This document shows positions 1-8,129 of a stretch of DNA of 64,000 nucleotides, one piece after another. Location: contig NZ_KK211287.1 of assembly GCF_000621485.1 (NCBI RefSeq), positions 34,427 to 98,426 of the forward strand, written 5' to 3'. Under the pieces are notes generated by a model. The model had not been told where the DNA came from. It was given only the letters and a program-made list of their open reading frames with translations, and searched no databases. This DNA comes from Alkaliphilus transvaalensis ATCC 700919 (GTDB lineage: Bacteria; Bacillota; Clostridia; Peptostreptococcales; Natronincolaceae). Every line of letters starts with the position of its first letter. Positions within the stretch are counted from its first letter, which is position 1. The position numbers were made by a program, and so were the translations under genes.

Positions 1-40
1 TTTTTGCTGTGACGATGAAGATGAGGCCTTTTCAACAGGC

Positions 41-517
41 TTATCTGTTGAGATCAATATGACAATACCCCCCAGGATTCTTCTGCAAATACTTCTGGTG
101 GTATTCTTCTGCTGGGTAATAGACTTTTAGTGGCTCTATTTCTGTTGCTATCTTTTCTGAGTATTTTTGTTGTTCAGTTTCTTTTGTTTTTATAATTACT
201 GGCAGGTCCTTTTCATCTGAATAATAGACAGCTGTACGATATTGGTTGCCTATGTCTGGTCCTTGTCGATCTACGGCAATTGGATCAATGATCTTCCAAA
301 AATAACTTAATAATTTTTCTAGGCTGATGATGTTTTCATCATATTTAATTTTACATACTTCTGCATGACCTGTTGTTCTACTACACACTTCTTGATAGGT
401 TGGATTTTCTAAATGCCCATTAGCGTAACCTACTTCTGTTTCCATTATGCCTTCTTTTCTTAAGAAATAAGCTTCTACTCCCCAAAAGCATCCAGCTGCT
501 AACACAATTTCCTTCAT
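41..517 (-). CDS. msrA: Peptide methionine-S-sulfoxide reductase MsrA
   Basis: This enzyme reduces the S-epimer of methionine sulfoxide in cytoplasmic proteins back to methionine. The N-terminal GCFWGVEA motif carries the catalytic Cys10, and the family pattern continues with EVGYANG, the TGHAE segment near residue 50 and the [10 protein letters not shown] segment near residue 90. The length of 158 residues is normal for a stand-alone MsrA; no MsrB domain is fused. The start is supported by GGAGGG six bases upstream of ATG. It appears monocistronic: the next gene upstream is about 200 bp away beyond a terminator. A short CAACAG/CTGTTG hairpin at 33-50 overlaps the stop codon. Confidence 0.95.
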   Translation of the reverse strand: MKEIVLAAGCFWGVEAYFLRKEGIMETEVGYANGHLENPTYQEVCSRTTGHAEVCKIKYDENIISLEKLLSYFWKIIDPIAVDRQGPDIGNQYRTAVYYSDEKDLPVIIKTKETEQQKYSEKIATEIEPLKVYYPAEEYHQKYLQKNPGGYCHIDLNR

Positions 518-668
518 TTTTATCCCTCCAAGGTTTATTTTTGTTAATATACCCTCTTTTTGAACAATTACATGCTAAATATAATTTTTTTGCTACAGGT
601 TACAAGTTTATACTTGGAAGAATCATACTATTGGAGACCAAATTTAATTTTTTTGTGTATCGAAAATT

Positions 669-694
669 AGAGGTAGACTGTATTGTCTACCTCT
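669..694 (-). terminator. Terminator after the osmoprotectant transporter operon
   Basis: A perfect 10-bp stem, AGAGGTAGAC/GTCTACCTCT with a six-base loop, lies just beyond the stop of the binding-protein gene at 717. The following bases on the minus strand are A/T-rich but hold only a short T run. Confidence 0.7.
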
Positions 695-716
695 ATTAGG
701 GGGAATGAAAAAAATA

Positions 717-1616
717 TTAGATTAAACCTTTAGATTGTAGAAACTCTCTTGCAACCTGTTCTTCTGATCTTTCTTGTTCATCTATTTCATAATTCATATT
801 CTGCATTTCTTCGTCTGAAATTTGATTTTCTAAAATTGATAATATTTCCCTTAGCTCAGGATGGGCTTCTGCAGTCTCTCCATTTAATAAAGGCGCTGCA
901 TAATAAGGTGGGAAAAACTCCTTATCGTCCTCTAATACGTATAAATCAAAGGCTGGTATACGACCATCTGTAGCAAAAGCATCAATTACATCTACATGTC
1001 CGTCTCTTGCTGCCATGTAGGTTAAGCCTGGGTCAAAACCCCTCTCGTCTTTAAAATTGAAACCATATACATCTTGTAACCCTAAATATCCATCAGGTCT
1101 TTCTAAGAACTCCATTGTACTACCTAATATCAAGTCTTGGTCATATTCTAATAAGTCTGTGTAGGTTTTTAACCCTAGCTCTTCGGCCATCTCTCTTCTT
1201 ACTGTCAAGGTATAGGTATTGTTGAAACCCAACTGTTCAAGCCATTCAATATTATAGTTTTCTTCAAATTCTTCTTTAACGATTTCATAGGTTTCTTCTG
1301 AAGTAAGAATTTCATCGTAGCCTAACATTACTGTATAAGCTGTACCTGTATATTCAGGGTAGATGTCTACACTCCCTGTTCTTAAGGCTTCAAAAACCAA
1401 CTGAGTACCACCAAATTCCCTTACTTCAACCTGAAGGTCTGTATTTTCTTCAATTAATACCTTAAACATTGTTGCTAATAGTCTAGATTCTGTAAAATTT
1501 TTTGAGCCTATTGTAATTCTATCTCCTTTAGGAGAACATGCCGCCATGATAGACGTTGTCATTAATATAGCTATTAACAACCATACAACCTTAGATTTTT
1601 TTAACAATATATTCAT
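717..1616 (-). CDS. opuCC: Glycine betaine/choline-type ABC transporter substrate-binding lipoprotein (OpuCC/ProX family)
   Basis: This is the extracellular binding protein of an osmoprotectant importer. The N-terminus has a hydrophobic stretch ending in the lipobox-like MAAC, so a lipid-anchored protein is expected. The mature part shows the OpuAC-family pattern: IGSKNFTES at the start, GSVDIYPEYTG near residue 85 and a DGRIPAF segment near residue 215. A GTG nine bases upstream at 1625 lies inside the ribosome site AAAGGAAGTG, so the ATG at 1616 is the better start, giving about 299 residues. It is the last gene of a three-gene operon (ATPase, permease, binding protein), 21 bp after the permease. 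Betaine, carnitine or choline are possible substrates; the sequence alone does not decide. Confidence 0.9.
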   Translation of the reverse strand: MNILLKKSKVVWLLIAILMTTSIMAACSPKGDRITIGSKNFTESRLLATMFKVLIEENTDLQVEVREFGGTQLVFEALRTGSVDIYPEYTGTAYTVMLGYDEILTSEETYEIVKEEFEENYNIEWLEQLGFNNTYTLTVRREMAEELGLKTYTDLLEYDQDLILGSTMEFLERPDGYLGLQDVYGFNFKDERGFDPGLTYMAARDGHVDVIDAFATDGRIPAFDLYVLEDDKEFFPPYYAAPLLNGETAEAHPELREILSILENQISDEEMQNMNYEIDEQERSEEQVAREFLQSKGLI

Positions 1617-1637
1617 TCTTAACACTTCCTTTAATAA

Positions 1638-2285
1638 TTATTTTAATCCTTTTGGTGTAACTAAATATTCAACCCCACCTAATATCCAATCTACTATAAT
1701 TGCCAATAGGGCTGCTGGAATGGCACCAGCTAAAATCATATTGTTACTACCGCTAGAGATCCCTCTAAATATTAGATCTCCTAATCCCCCTGCACCAATG
1801 AGGGATGCAATGGTGGCAGTACCTATATTAATGACTGTAGCAATTCTAATACCTGCCATGATTACTGAAACCGCTAAAGGAATCTGAACTCTTCTAAGAA
1901 TTTGTCCCTTTGTCATACCCATTCCTTTTCCTGCCTCTATTAAGGAAGAATCCACATTGATAATTCCTGTATAGGTGTTTTTGATAATGGGAAGAAGGGC
2001 ATATAGAAAAAGTACAAAAATAGCTGGTACTTCACCAATCCCCATAACAGGAATAATTAGTCCAAATAATGCTAAGCTGGGTAAAGTCTGAAATATATTT
2101 GCAATTCCTAAAACAGGATTTGCTAAACGCTTATTCCTTGCAATTAAGATCCCCAATGGTAATCCCACTAATATTGCGCATAAAACTGCTAATCCGGTTA
2201 ACTGCAAATGTTGAATTGTCAAACTTAACACTTGATCTAGTCTGCCCATGAAAAATTCTATAAAGCCTGGTCTTGCTTGATTCAT
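1638..2285 (-). CDS. opuCB: Glycine betaine/osmoprotectant ABC transporter permease (OpuCB family)
   Basis: This integral membrane subunit of the osmoprotectant importer has 215 residues and about five or six hydrophobic segments, typical of the OpuB/OpuC permease family. The C-terminal half contains the EAA-loop region that couples to the ATPase (EAGKGMGMTKGQILRRVQIP) and the family-typical GIRIATVINIGTATIASLIGAGGLGDLI stretch. A single permease between ATPase and binding protein is the compact version of the system; the B. subtilis OpuC has a second permease gene that is absent here, so this subunit presumably homodimerises. The start has GGAGAG upstream and sits 13 bp after the ATPase stop. 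Confidence 0.93.
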   Translation of the reverse strand: MNQARPGFIEFFMGRLDQVLSLTIQHLQLTGLAVLCAILVGLPLGILIARNKRLANPVLGIANIFQTLPSLALFGLIIPVMGIGEVPAIFVLFLYALLPIIKNTYTGIINVDSSLIEAGKGMGMTKGQILRRVQIPLAVSVIMAGIRIATVINIGTATIASLIGAGGLGDLIFRGISSGSNNMILAGAIPAALLAIIVDWILGGVEYLVTPKGLK

Positions 2286-2298
2286 CTATCATCTCTCC

Positions 2299-3438
2299 TT
2301 AAGCCTCTTCATAGTCTGAAATGGCATCAGCAAATAAATTTAAAATCGTTGTTTGTGTAATTAAACCCTTTAAATAGCCATCTTCATCAACTACTGGTAG
2401 ATTCTTCAGTTTATTTTCCTTCATTATGTTTAGAACCTGCACCATATTGGTTTTTTCTGCAACAACATGGTAGCTTTTATTTAATATATCTTTCATTTTA
2501 ATGTCAGAAGTAGTTTTATTCTTTAATTCCTTAGGTGTAATAATTCCTTGTACCTTCTTAGGTCGATCACCAGGTACATCCACCACCAATAAATAGTCGG
2601 TTTGCTTTTCTTTCATAATTTCTAAGGCCTTTGCTGGTGTACGCTCAAGAGATATTGTAGCGGGTTGTTTTTTCATTATATCCCTTGCATAAACCATTTC
2701 TGGCGATTTCCATAGTCGATCTTTTCCTACAAAATACTCAACAAAATCATTAATCGGATTTTTCAATATGTTCTCTGGTGTATCATATTGAATAATCTTA
2801 CCATCCTTCATAACTGCAATCTTATCACCTAGTTTTAATGCTTCATCCATATCGTGGGTAACAAATACAATTGTTTTGTGCAGTTCATCTTGTAATTTTA
2901 GTAATTCTTCCTGTAATTGCTCTCTTGTAATAGGATCTAATGCACTAAAGGGCTCATCCATTAAAATTACTTCTGGATCTACTGCTAAGGCTCTAGCAAC
3001 GCCGATTCTCTGTTGTTGACCCCCACTAAGCTCATTTGGATATCGGTCAATATATTGTTGAGGATTAAGTCCAACTAAATCAAGTAATTCTTCTGTCCTT
3101 TTTCTTTTTTTAGCCTTATCCCATTTTTTTAGGGTAGGAATTAATTCTATATTTTCACCAATCGTCATATGGGGAAATAATCCCACTTTTTGAATGACAT
3201 ATCCTATATTTCTTCTCAATTCAATCGGATTAATTTCCATGATGTTTTTACCATCTATTAAAATTGTCCCTGATGTTGGTTCATGAAGTCGATTAATCAT
3301 TTTCATTGTGGTGGTTTTACCAGATCCACTCTCTCCTATAAGTACAACTAATTCACCCTTATTTATTTTCAAATCTAGCTGATCAATTACATTTGTTTGA
3401 CTATCATAACTTTTAGAAACTTTTTTAAACTCTATCAT
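2299..3438 (-). CDS. opuCA: Osmoprotectant ABC transporter ATPase with tandem CBS domains (OpuCA family)
   Basis: This is the cytoplasmic ATPase that powers the importer. Residues 1-240 form the nucleotide-binding domain: Walker A GESGSGKTTT, signature LSGGQQQRIGVARAL, Walker B VILMDEPFSALD and the switch histidine in VFVTHDMDEA. Residues about 250-375 contain two CBS domains, which in OpuA/OpuC-type transporters sense ionic strength and, in several Firmicutes, bind cyclic di-AMP. It is the first gene of the operon and is preceded by a near-consensus promoter flanked by an inverted repeat. A divergent BusR-type regulator gene starts about 430 bp away. Confidence 0.94.
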   Translation of the reverse strand: MIEFKKVSKSYDSQTNVIDQLDLKINKGELVVLIGESGSGKTTTMKMINRLHEPTSGTILIDGKNIMEINPIELRRNIGYVIQKVGLFPHMTIGENIELIPTLKKWDKAKKRKRTEELLDLVGLNPQQYIDRYPNELSGGQQQRIGVARALAVDPEVILMDEPFSALDPITREQLQEELLKLQDELHKTIVFVTHDMDEALKLGDKIAVMKDGKIIQYDTPENILKNPINDFVEYFVGKDRLWKSPEMVYARDIMKKQPATISLERTPAKALEIMKEKQTDYLLVVDVPGDRPKKVQGIITPKELKNKTTSDIKMKDILNKSYHVVAEKTNMVQVLNIMKENKLKNLPVVDEDGYLKGLITQTTILNLFADAISDYEEA

Positions 3439-3455
3439 CTAACCTCTCCCTTTCT

Positions 3456-3510
3456 AACCGACAACTTATATTATAATGTAAAGGTTGTCGGTTGTCAAAT
3501 GACGACCTTT
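3456..3510 (-). promoter_or_regulatory. SigmaA-type promoter and flanking operator of the osmoprotectant operon (candidate BusR site)
   Basis: On the minus strand, TTGACA (3493-3498) and TATAAT (3470-3475) are separated by exactly 17 bases, a perfect housekeeping promoter. A 9-bp inverted repeat, ACCGACAAC (3457-3465) and GTTGTCGGT (3484-3492), brackets the -10 element with an 18-bp spacer. A second, overlapping repeat pairs 3480-3489 with 3501-3510 with one mismatch. Widely spaced half-sites around a promoter fit the known style of BusR binding in lactic acid bacteria; the assignment to the adjacent busR is inference. Confidence 0.75.
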
Positions 3511-3677
3511 ATAAATTACTATTTAACTATCAAAGAAATAGTATTTAGCCTTAATAGAAATGCTAAATCATAGTTATACTATTATACAAGTTCCTCATAA
3601 TTTGAACTTTAAAAGAAAATTCTGTTGTAAATTTTAGTTGACAGGGCAATAATGGAAATATACTATTAAATAGTGAT

Positions 3678-3850
3678 AGAACAAAGTCTTCCTTCAGAAG
3701 ATTAAAGATTAAAGGATGACTTTATGTGATAAACTAACTAGATCATCGGTTTAATTAATTTGAATTGTTATCCACTTATGTAGAAAACTCTTTTACGTAA
3801 AGTTCTTTTTTATCTAATTTCAAGATAGAACTTTCCTATATTCCTGATAA
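3678..3850 (+). repeat. Dispersed structured repeat, copy 1
   Basis: It begins AGAACAAAGTC, contains the small stem TCTTC/GAAGA, then GGATGACTTT, and ends with TTACGTAAAGTTCT followed by a T run. The middle is diverged from copies 2 and 3. The outer AGAAC/GTTCT and AAAGTC/GACTTT pairs are preserved. It fills most of the gap upstream of the busR gene. Confidence 0.7.
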
Positions 3851-3873
3851 GAAAAAGGTTGGTGAACTTCATC

Positions 3874-4470
3874 ATGTTAAAACAAGGTACTCGATATAAG
3901 CTTATCGCACAAGATATTGCCAAGCAAATTGTTAATGGAAATATACAAGAAGGTGCTAAAATAAAGGGCAGGTCAAATCTTGCTAGTAATTATAACGTAT
4001 CTCCAGAAACAATTCGAAAGGCTATAGCCCTTTTAGAAACAAGTCATGTTGTAAAAGTTGTCCCCAGTAGCGGAATCGTTGTTATTTCAAAAGAAAAAGC
4101 AAATCAATTTTTAGAAGAAGCTTTAGGTAAAGAACACCTTGGTTATCTTAAGCATCAACTAAAGAATCTATTAGATGATAAAACCAAATTGGAAGATCAA
4201 ATAAATAGTACAATCAAAAGAATTACTGAACAAGTTTCAACATCTAGTGAATATAAACAATTTTTATTTATAGAAATGCAGGTGAAGGATAGTCCATTCC
4301 TCAATAAAACTATTGAAGAATCAGATTTCTGGACAGCTACTAAAGGAACCATTGTTGCTATTAGAAGAGGGGAATCTTTAATTGTCTCTCCAGACCCTAA
4401 AGAACTTTTGCTAGAAAATGATATAATCGTCTATATCGTAAGCAGAGGTGGCTATTTCACTTCCATTTAA
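3874..4470 (+). CDS. busR: BusR-type transcriptional regulator (GntR HTH + RCK_C/TrkA-C domain)
   Basis: The N-terminal 75 residues form a GntR-type winged helix (IAQDIAKQIVNG, then the recognition region NYNVSPETIRKAIALLE). A coiled-coil-like stretch follows at about residues 95-135 (HQLKNLLDDKTKLEDQI). The C-terminal 65 residues match the RCK_C/TrkA-C fold (DSPFLNKTIEE, TIVAIRRGESLIVSPDP, LLENDIIVYIVS). This three-part build is that of BusR, the repressor of glycine betaine uptake in Lactococcus and Streptococcus, whose RCK_C domain binds cyclic di-AMP. The gene diverges from an osmoprotectant transporter, as expected. In-frame TTG (3859) and GTG (3862) codons lie earlier, but GGTGA eight bases before ATG 3874 favours this start, giving 198 residues. 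Confidence 0.88.
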   Translation: MLKQGTRYKLIAQDIAKQIVNGNIQEGAKIKGRSNLASNYNVSPETIRKAIALLETSHVVKVVPSSGIVVISKEKANQFLEEALGKEHLGYLKHQLKNLLDDKTKLEDQINSTIKRITEQVSTSSEYKQFLFIEMQVKDSPFLNKTIEESDFWTATKGTIVAIRRGESLIVSPDPKELLLENDIIVYIVSRGGYFTSI

Positions 4471-4492
4471 GTCGATAAATTATGGCCATAAA

Positions 4493-4528
4493 AATAAGGA
4501 CCTCTTTCAACTAATAGAGGTCCTTATT
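4493..4528. terminator. Bidirectional terminator between busR and the ABC-2 permease
   Basis: A 13-bp perfect stem, AATAAGGACCTCT/AGAGGTCCTTATT, sits between two convergent genes (stops at 4470 and 4560) with A/T-rich flanks on both sides. Confidence 0.85.
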
Positions 4529-4559
4529 TATTGTAATGCGAAATATATAATTTACTCAT

Positions 4560-5606
4560 TTATAAATCTGTAGAAGTTAATTTCAAAGACTTAACACCAA
4601 AGGTGAAAAAGACTAGACCAAATAGTAATAGTACTGCTAGTTCTGTATAGGCGTAGAAAATACTGTTTCCATCAGCTAGGTGGACAAAGGCATCAATTAA
4701 CCATTTTTGTGGTGTAAGATTTGCCATTTTTTTTAGCAGGTTATTCATATATTCTAAGGGAAAAAATGCACCCCCTATAAAGCTTAGGCTTACGGCAATA
4801 GTAGTCAGTATCAGGTTATATTTTCCACTATCATTAATAAAACCAATCATTCCTATACCTAAGCCAATTGCAGTAATTAAAAATATAAGCAGAATTATAA
4901 AAACATTAATGATACTAGTGCCATAGTCGAATTTAAAAATAGTAGTTGATATGGTTAAAAATATTCCTATTTGGATCATCCCTAAAAATAGGTTTGCTAA
5001 TAAATGACCTAATGCTAATTCATACTGCTTCAAAGGTGCACAAAAGCTTCTCATAAAGGTTTTAAGCCTTTTATCTTCTAACAATAACTGCATTCCTGTG
5101 CCGATAAACATAATAATAAACATAGACATCATTCCTATAGCCGTTTGGGATTGCATTACTTCATCATTTGTCTTATTTACTGATTTATCAATGCCAATTG
5201 ATCCACCTGATATTACAGCAGTCAAATAGGAATCTATTGTTGCCTTTAATTTAATAGCCTCTTCGTCATTTTTCTTACTAACTAATTTTATTTTGTCTGT
5301 ATCATCAATTGTATCAGGAAATACAATACCATATCTTACTTCATTATTATTTACGCTTTCTTCTACATTTTTTTCCTTTATGAAGTGCAGACTGTATCTG
5401 TCATCCTCTTCTAGAAAATTAATTAAGCCATAATCCTGCTGAGGCAAATTTGCAACTCCAACTTCTATTGACTTGGGTGAACCAAACATTAATGTTGCAA
5501 GGATGGCAGCGATTACTGGAAATAGAAAAATAAAACCCAATGAAGTAATTTCCCGAAGTAATCTTCTGATTACGTTTATAGCGATCAGTATGCTATTCAT
5601 AAACAT
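4560..5606 (-). CDS. ABC-2 type transporter permease (LnrN-like)
   Basis: This 348-residue membrane protein has the ABC-2 permease layout: one N-terminal transmembrane helix (about 15-40), a large extracytoplasmic domain (about 45-155) and five or six helices from about 165 to 340. It is the last gene of a set ordered histidine kinase, response regulator, ATPase, permease, permease, matching the B. subtilis lnrJK-lnrLMN linearmycin-resistance locus. The reading frame overlaps the preceding permease by 14 bases, so the two are probably co-translated and form a heterodimer with the ATPase. The exported or sensed compound is unknown; lipid-active antibiotics are a reasonable guess from the family. 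Confidence 0.82.
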   Translation of the reverse strand: MFMNSILIAINVIRRLLREITSLGFIFLFPVIAAILATLMFGSPKSIEVGVANLPQQDYGLINFLEEDDRYSLHFIKEKNVEESVNNNEVRYGIVFPDTIDDTDKIKLVSKKNDEEAIKLKATIDSYLTAVISGGSIGIDKSVNKTNDEVMQSQTAIGMMSMFIIMFIGTGMQLLLEDKRLKTFMRSFCAPLKQYELALGHLLANLFLGMIQIGIFLTISTTIFKFDYGTSIINVFIILLIFLITAIGLGIGMIGFINDSGKYNLILTTIAVSLSFIGGAFFPLEYMNNLLKKMANLTPQKWLIDAFVHLADGNSIFYAYTELAVLLLFGLVFFTFGVKSLKLTSTDL

Positions 5607-6378
5607 TCTCCCTCCTATATAAAAGACTAGCCAGCAACATTAGTAGAGTCCCAATAAGAGCTAATATGGTAAGATTTAAAGATATATCCCTTAATCTTCC
5701 CCCTTCTGCTAAGATCAGATAGGCATCTGAAATCCATTTATTAATTGTAAAATTTGAAACCTTCTCCAGTTTGTCCGACTGAATAAGCCCCCCACTCGTA
5801 AAAGTCATAGCAATTACAACAATCGACATAACCCCACCAGCAACATTTGAATTTCGGAATATACCTGAAATAATAAAAGCCATTGCTGTTGCCACGTAAA
5901 CCGCCATTAAGGTAATAGCTATTAAATTTAAAAGAGAGTCTCCCCAATTAACACTAAAAAATCTATAAGAGGCAGAAATAATGACTAAAGCCACTAATAA
6001 AACCGTTATTGAATGCCCTAGTAAAATACCAGAAAGAACCTTTAATTTACTAATAGGAGCCACACAGACCCTGATCATTGTATTTTCTTCTCGTTCCGTT
6101 ACAATATAGGCACCTGCAATCATACTTGTCATCAACAAAAACTGTGTTAAAATGGCAGCTGCATAGAGCTGTAACATATCATTGTTAACAATTCTCGAAA
6201 CTATAAATATCTCTACAAACCCACTGTTAATACTTTCAGCTACTTCTGCTGCAGCATTTACCGTTGTTACATTAATTAAATAGAGTTGCATTAAAGGCAT
6301 CACCGTTAGGAATGCCAACAACAAGAAATTTTTTGATATTGTCTTGAAATTCTTCCAAATAATACTCAATAATACCAT
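5593..6378 (-). CDS. ABC-2 type transporter permease (LnrM-like, short form)
   Basis: This is the partner permease of the exporter. It has 261 residues, shorter than its neighbour and than B. subtilis LnrM (about 385), because the extracytoplasmic domain after the first helix is reduced to about 35 residues (AAAEVAESINSG region). The rest follows the ABC-2 pattern, with the conserved segment VTEREENTMIRVCVAPISKLKVLSG at about 90-115, a coupling element of the family, and helices continuing to the C-terminus. It lies 13 bp after the ATPase gene. The short extracellular loop may matter for which ligand is handled. Confidence 0.82.
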   Translation of the reverse strand: MVLLSIIWKNFKTISKNFLLLAFLTVMPLMQLYLINVTTVNAAAEVAESINSGFVEIFIVSRIVNNDMLQLYAAAILTQFLLMTSMIAGAYIVTEREENTMIRVCVAPISKLKVLSGILLGHSITVLLVALVIISASYRFFSVNWGDSLLNLIAITLMAVYVATAMAFIISGIFRNSNVAGGVMSIVVIAMTFTSGGLIQSDKLEKVSNFTINKWISDAYLILAEGGRLRDISLNLTILALIGTLLMLLASLLYRRENVYE

Positions 6379-6391
6379 TCCGACACCTCCC

Positions 6392-7330
6392 TTAATCCCT
6401 TAGCTTCCGCCCTGTTAGGGTAAGAAATACACTTTCTAAATTGGGTTCTTGTAGGGAAAACTTACGAATTAAAGTATTTTCCTTCCCCATTACGAATAAC
6501 ACATCATGTATAACTTGTTGAGCATTTTTTGTAATGATCTCAATTGTGTTTTCCTTCAAGGAAACATTAATAATTCCTTGTAATTTTTTAATTTCATCTA
6601 TGACATTAAATCTGATGTCGGAGGCTTCTATTAATATAATTTGATCTTGATTCATTTGACTTTTTAATTCTTCTTTTGTTCCTATCCCCATGAGTCTACC
6701 GTGATCTATGATTCCTACACGATGACAGAGGACTTCTACTTCTTCCATGTAATGACTCGAATAAATAATCGTTGCTCCTCTTCTATTTAATTCTTTTATA
6801 GACTCTAAAATATGATTTCTTGATTGGGGGTCTATCCCTACCGTTGGTTCATCCATAATAATGATTTCTGGTTTATGAACAATAGCACAAGCAATATTTA
6901 ATCTTCTCTTCATTCCTCCTGAAAATTTCTTAGGCTTTTCTTTCTTTTTATCTAAGAGACCTGTATAGACAAGGGCCTCATCTACAGCTTCCTTTAGTTT
7001 TTTTCCCCTTAGTCCATAGAGACTACCAAAATAGGCTACATTCTCCCTTGCAGTTAAGCTTTCATAAATTGCTATATCCTGAGGTACCATCCCCAGTAAC
7101 CTTTTAATTTCGATACTATTTTTTTTGATATCCAATCCCTGAACTTCTATTTCACCATTATTAGGCTTTAATAGCCCCATAATCATTTTAATTATTGTAC
7201 TTTTCCCTGCACCATTTGGCCCTAGCAAACCAAATATTTCTCCTTTTTGTATGTTTAAACTAACCTGATCTACCGCCAGTTTGCTATCGTATCGTTTCAC
7301 TACATTAGTTAATTTGATTGACATCCCCAC
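6392..7330 (-). CDS. ABC transporter ATPase (LnrL-like, ABC-2 exporter subunit)
   Basis: This cytoplasmic ATPase drives the two adjacent ABC-2 permeases. It shows Walker A GPNGAGKSTI, Q-loop in MVPQDIAIYE, signature FSGGMKRRLNIACAI, Walker B IIIMDEPTVGID and the H-loop in IIYSSHYMEEVE. The 312-residue length includes the C-terminal extension of about 70 residues usual in drug-export ATPases. The gene starts about 150 bp after the end of the response-regulator gene, separated from it by a strong terminator, so it probably has its own promoter that the regulator may activate. Confidence 0.9.
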   Translation of the reverse strand: MGMSIKLTNVVKRYDSKLAVDQVSLNIQKGEIFGLLGPNGAGKSTIIKMIMGLLKPNNGEIEVQGLDIKKNSIEIKRLLGMVPQDIAIYESLTARENVAYFGSLYGLRGKKLKEAVDEALVYTGLLDKKKEKPKKFSGGMKRRLNIACAIVHKPEIIIMDEPTVGIDPQSRNHILESIKELNRRGATIIYSSHYMEEVEVLCHRVGIIDHGRLMGIGTKEELKSQMNQDQIILIEASDIRFNVIDEIKKLQGIINVSLKENTIEIITKNAQQVIHDVLFVMGKENTLIRKFSLQEPNLESVFLTLTGRKLRD

Positions 7331-7433
7331 TACCTCCTATTTCATCTTTAAGTTAATTCTATATACTTTCTTTAGCCTTCTCTATTCCCTAAGGTCATCA
7401 TTAAAAATGACTAAAGTAATTTTAAAAAGAACA

Positions 7434-7476
7434 AACCCAATAATAAACATCTAAAGATGATGTTAATTACTGGGTT
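7434..7476 (-). terminator. Terminator after the two-component system
   Basis: A long interrupted stem runs from AACCCA to TGGGTT with an inner AACATC/GATGTT-type pairing. On the minus strand it is followed by a T-rich stretch. It separates the regulator genes from the exporter genes they probably control. Confidence 0.75.
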
Positions 7477-7482
7477 ATCACT

Positions 7483-8118
7483 TTATTCTACTTTACCACC
7501 TTTAAGGTGAAATATTGCAATTTGAGTCCGATCACGCAAATTTAACTTAGCTAAGATATCGGTTATTTTATTCTTTACTGTCCCTTCACTTAAAAAAACC
7601 TTTTCTGCTATATCTCGATTACTATAGCCATCGGCTATGTGTTTAATAATTTGCATTTCCCCTTCATTAATTTGATATCTCAAATAGTCAACCTCTGGTT
7701 GTTTAATCAATAATCCCGTAACCTTAGGGGCAATTTCTGGATGGATTAGCATATTCCCTTTTTCTACTACTTTAATTGCTTCAATTACTTTATCGGGAGA
7801 TATATTTTTCAATAGATATCCTGATGCTCCGTTTTTTAAGGCATCAACAATATATCGGTCATCGTCAAAGGTGGTTAGTATTATAATTTTAATGTGTTTG
7901 AAAGATTCTAAAATCTTTTTTGTACCCAGTACACCATCGCAGATGGGCATTCTAATATCCATTAAAATAACATCAACAGGGTATTCACGACAAAATGTAT
8001 AGGCCTCATCCCCATGACAGCATGTCCCTACCACTTTAATATCCTTTTCCATGGATAAAATTATTTTCATACTCTCCCTAATAATTTGATCATCATCCAC
8101 TATTAAAACCTTAATCAT
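7483..8118 (-). CDS. NarL/LuxR-family response regulator (LnrK-like)
   Basis: This is the DNA-binding half of a two-component system. The receiver domain (1-120) has the acidic pocket DDD at 8-10, the phospho-acceptor Asp54 in ILMDIRMP and the conserved lysine in LLKNISPD. The C-terminal LuxR-type helix-turn-helix (about 145-205) contains IADGYSNRDIAEKVFLSEGTVKNKI. It follows its kinase gene by 11 bp and precedes the ABC-2 exporter operon, its probable target, as with LnrK in B. subtilis. The length of 211 residues is standard for the family. Confidence 0.9.
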   Translation of the reverse strand: MIKVLIVDDDQIIRESMKIILSMEKDIKVVGTCCHGDEAYTFCREYPVDVILMDIRMPICDGVLGTKKILESFKHIKIIILTTFDDDRYIVDALKNGASGYLLKNISPDKVIEAIKVVEKGNMLIHPEIAPKVTGLLIKQPEVDYLRYQINEGEMQIIKHIADGYSNRDIAEKVFLSEGTVKNKITDILAKLNLRDRTQIAIFHLKGGKVE

Positions 8119-8129
8119 AATCTTCCTCC

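Noticed and set aside
1617-1625. GTG start of the osmoprotectant binding protein
   Set aside because: The GTG is part of the GGAAGTG ribosome site; the ATG at 1616 is correctly spaced.
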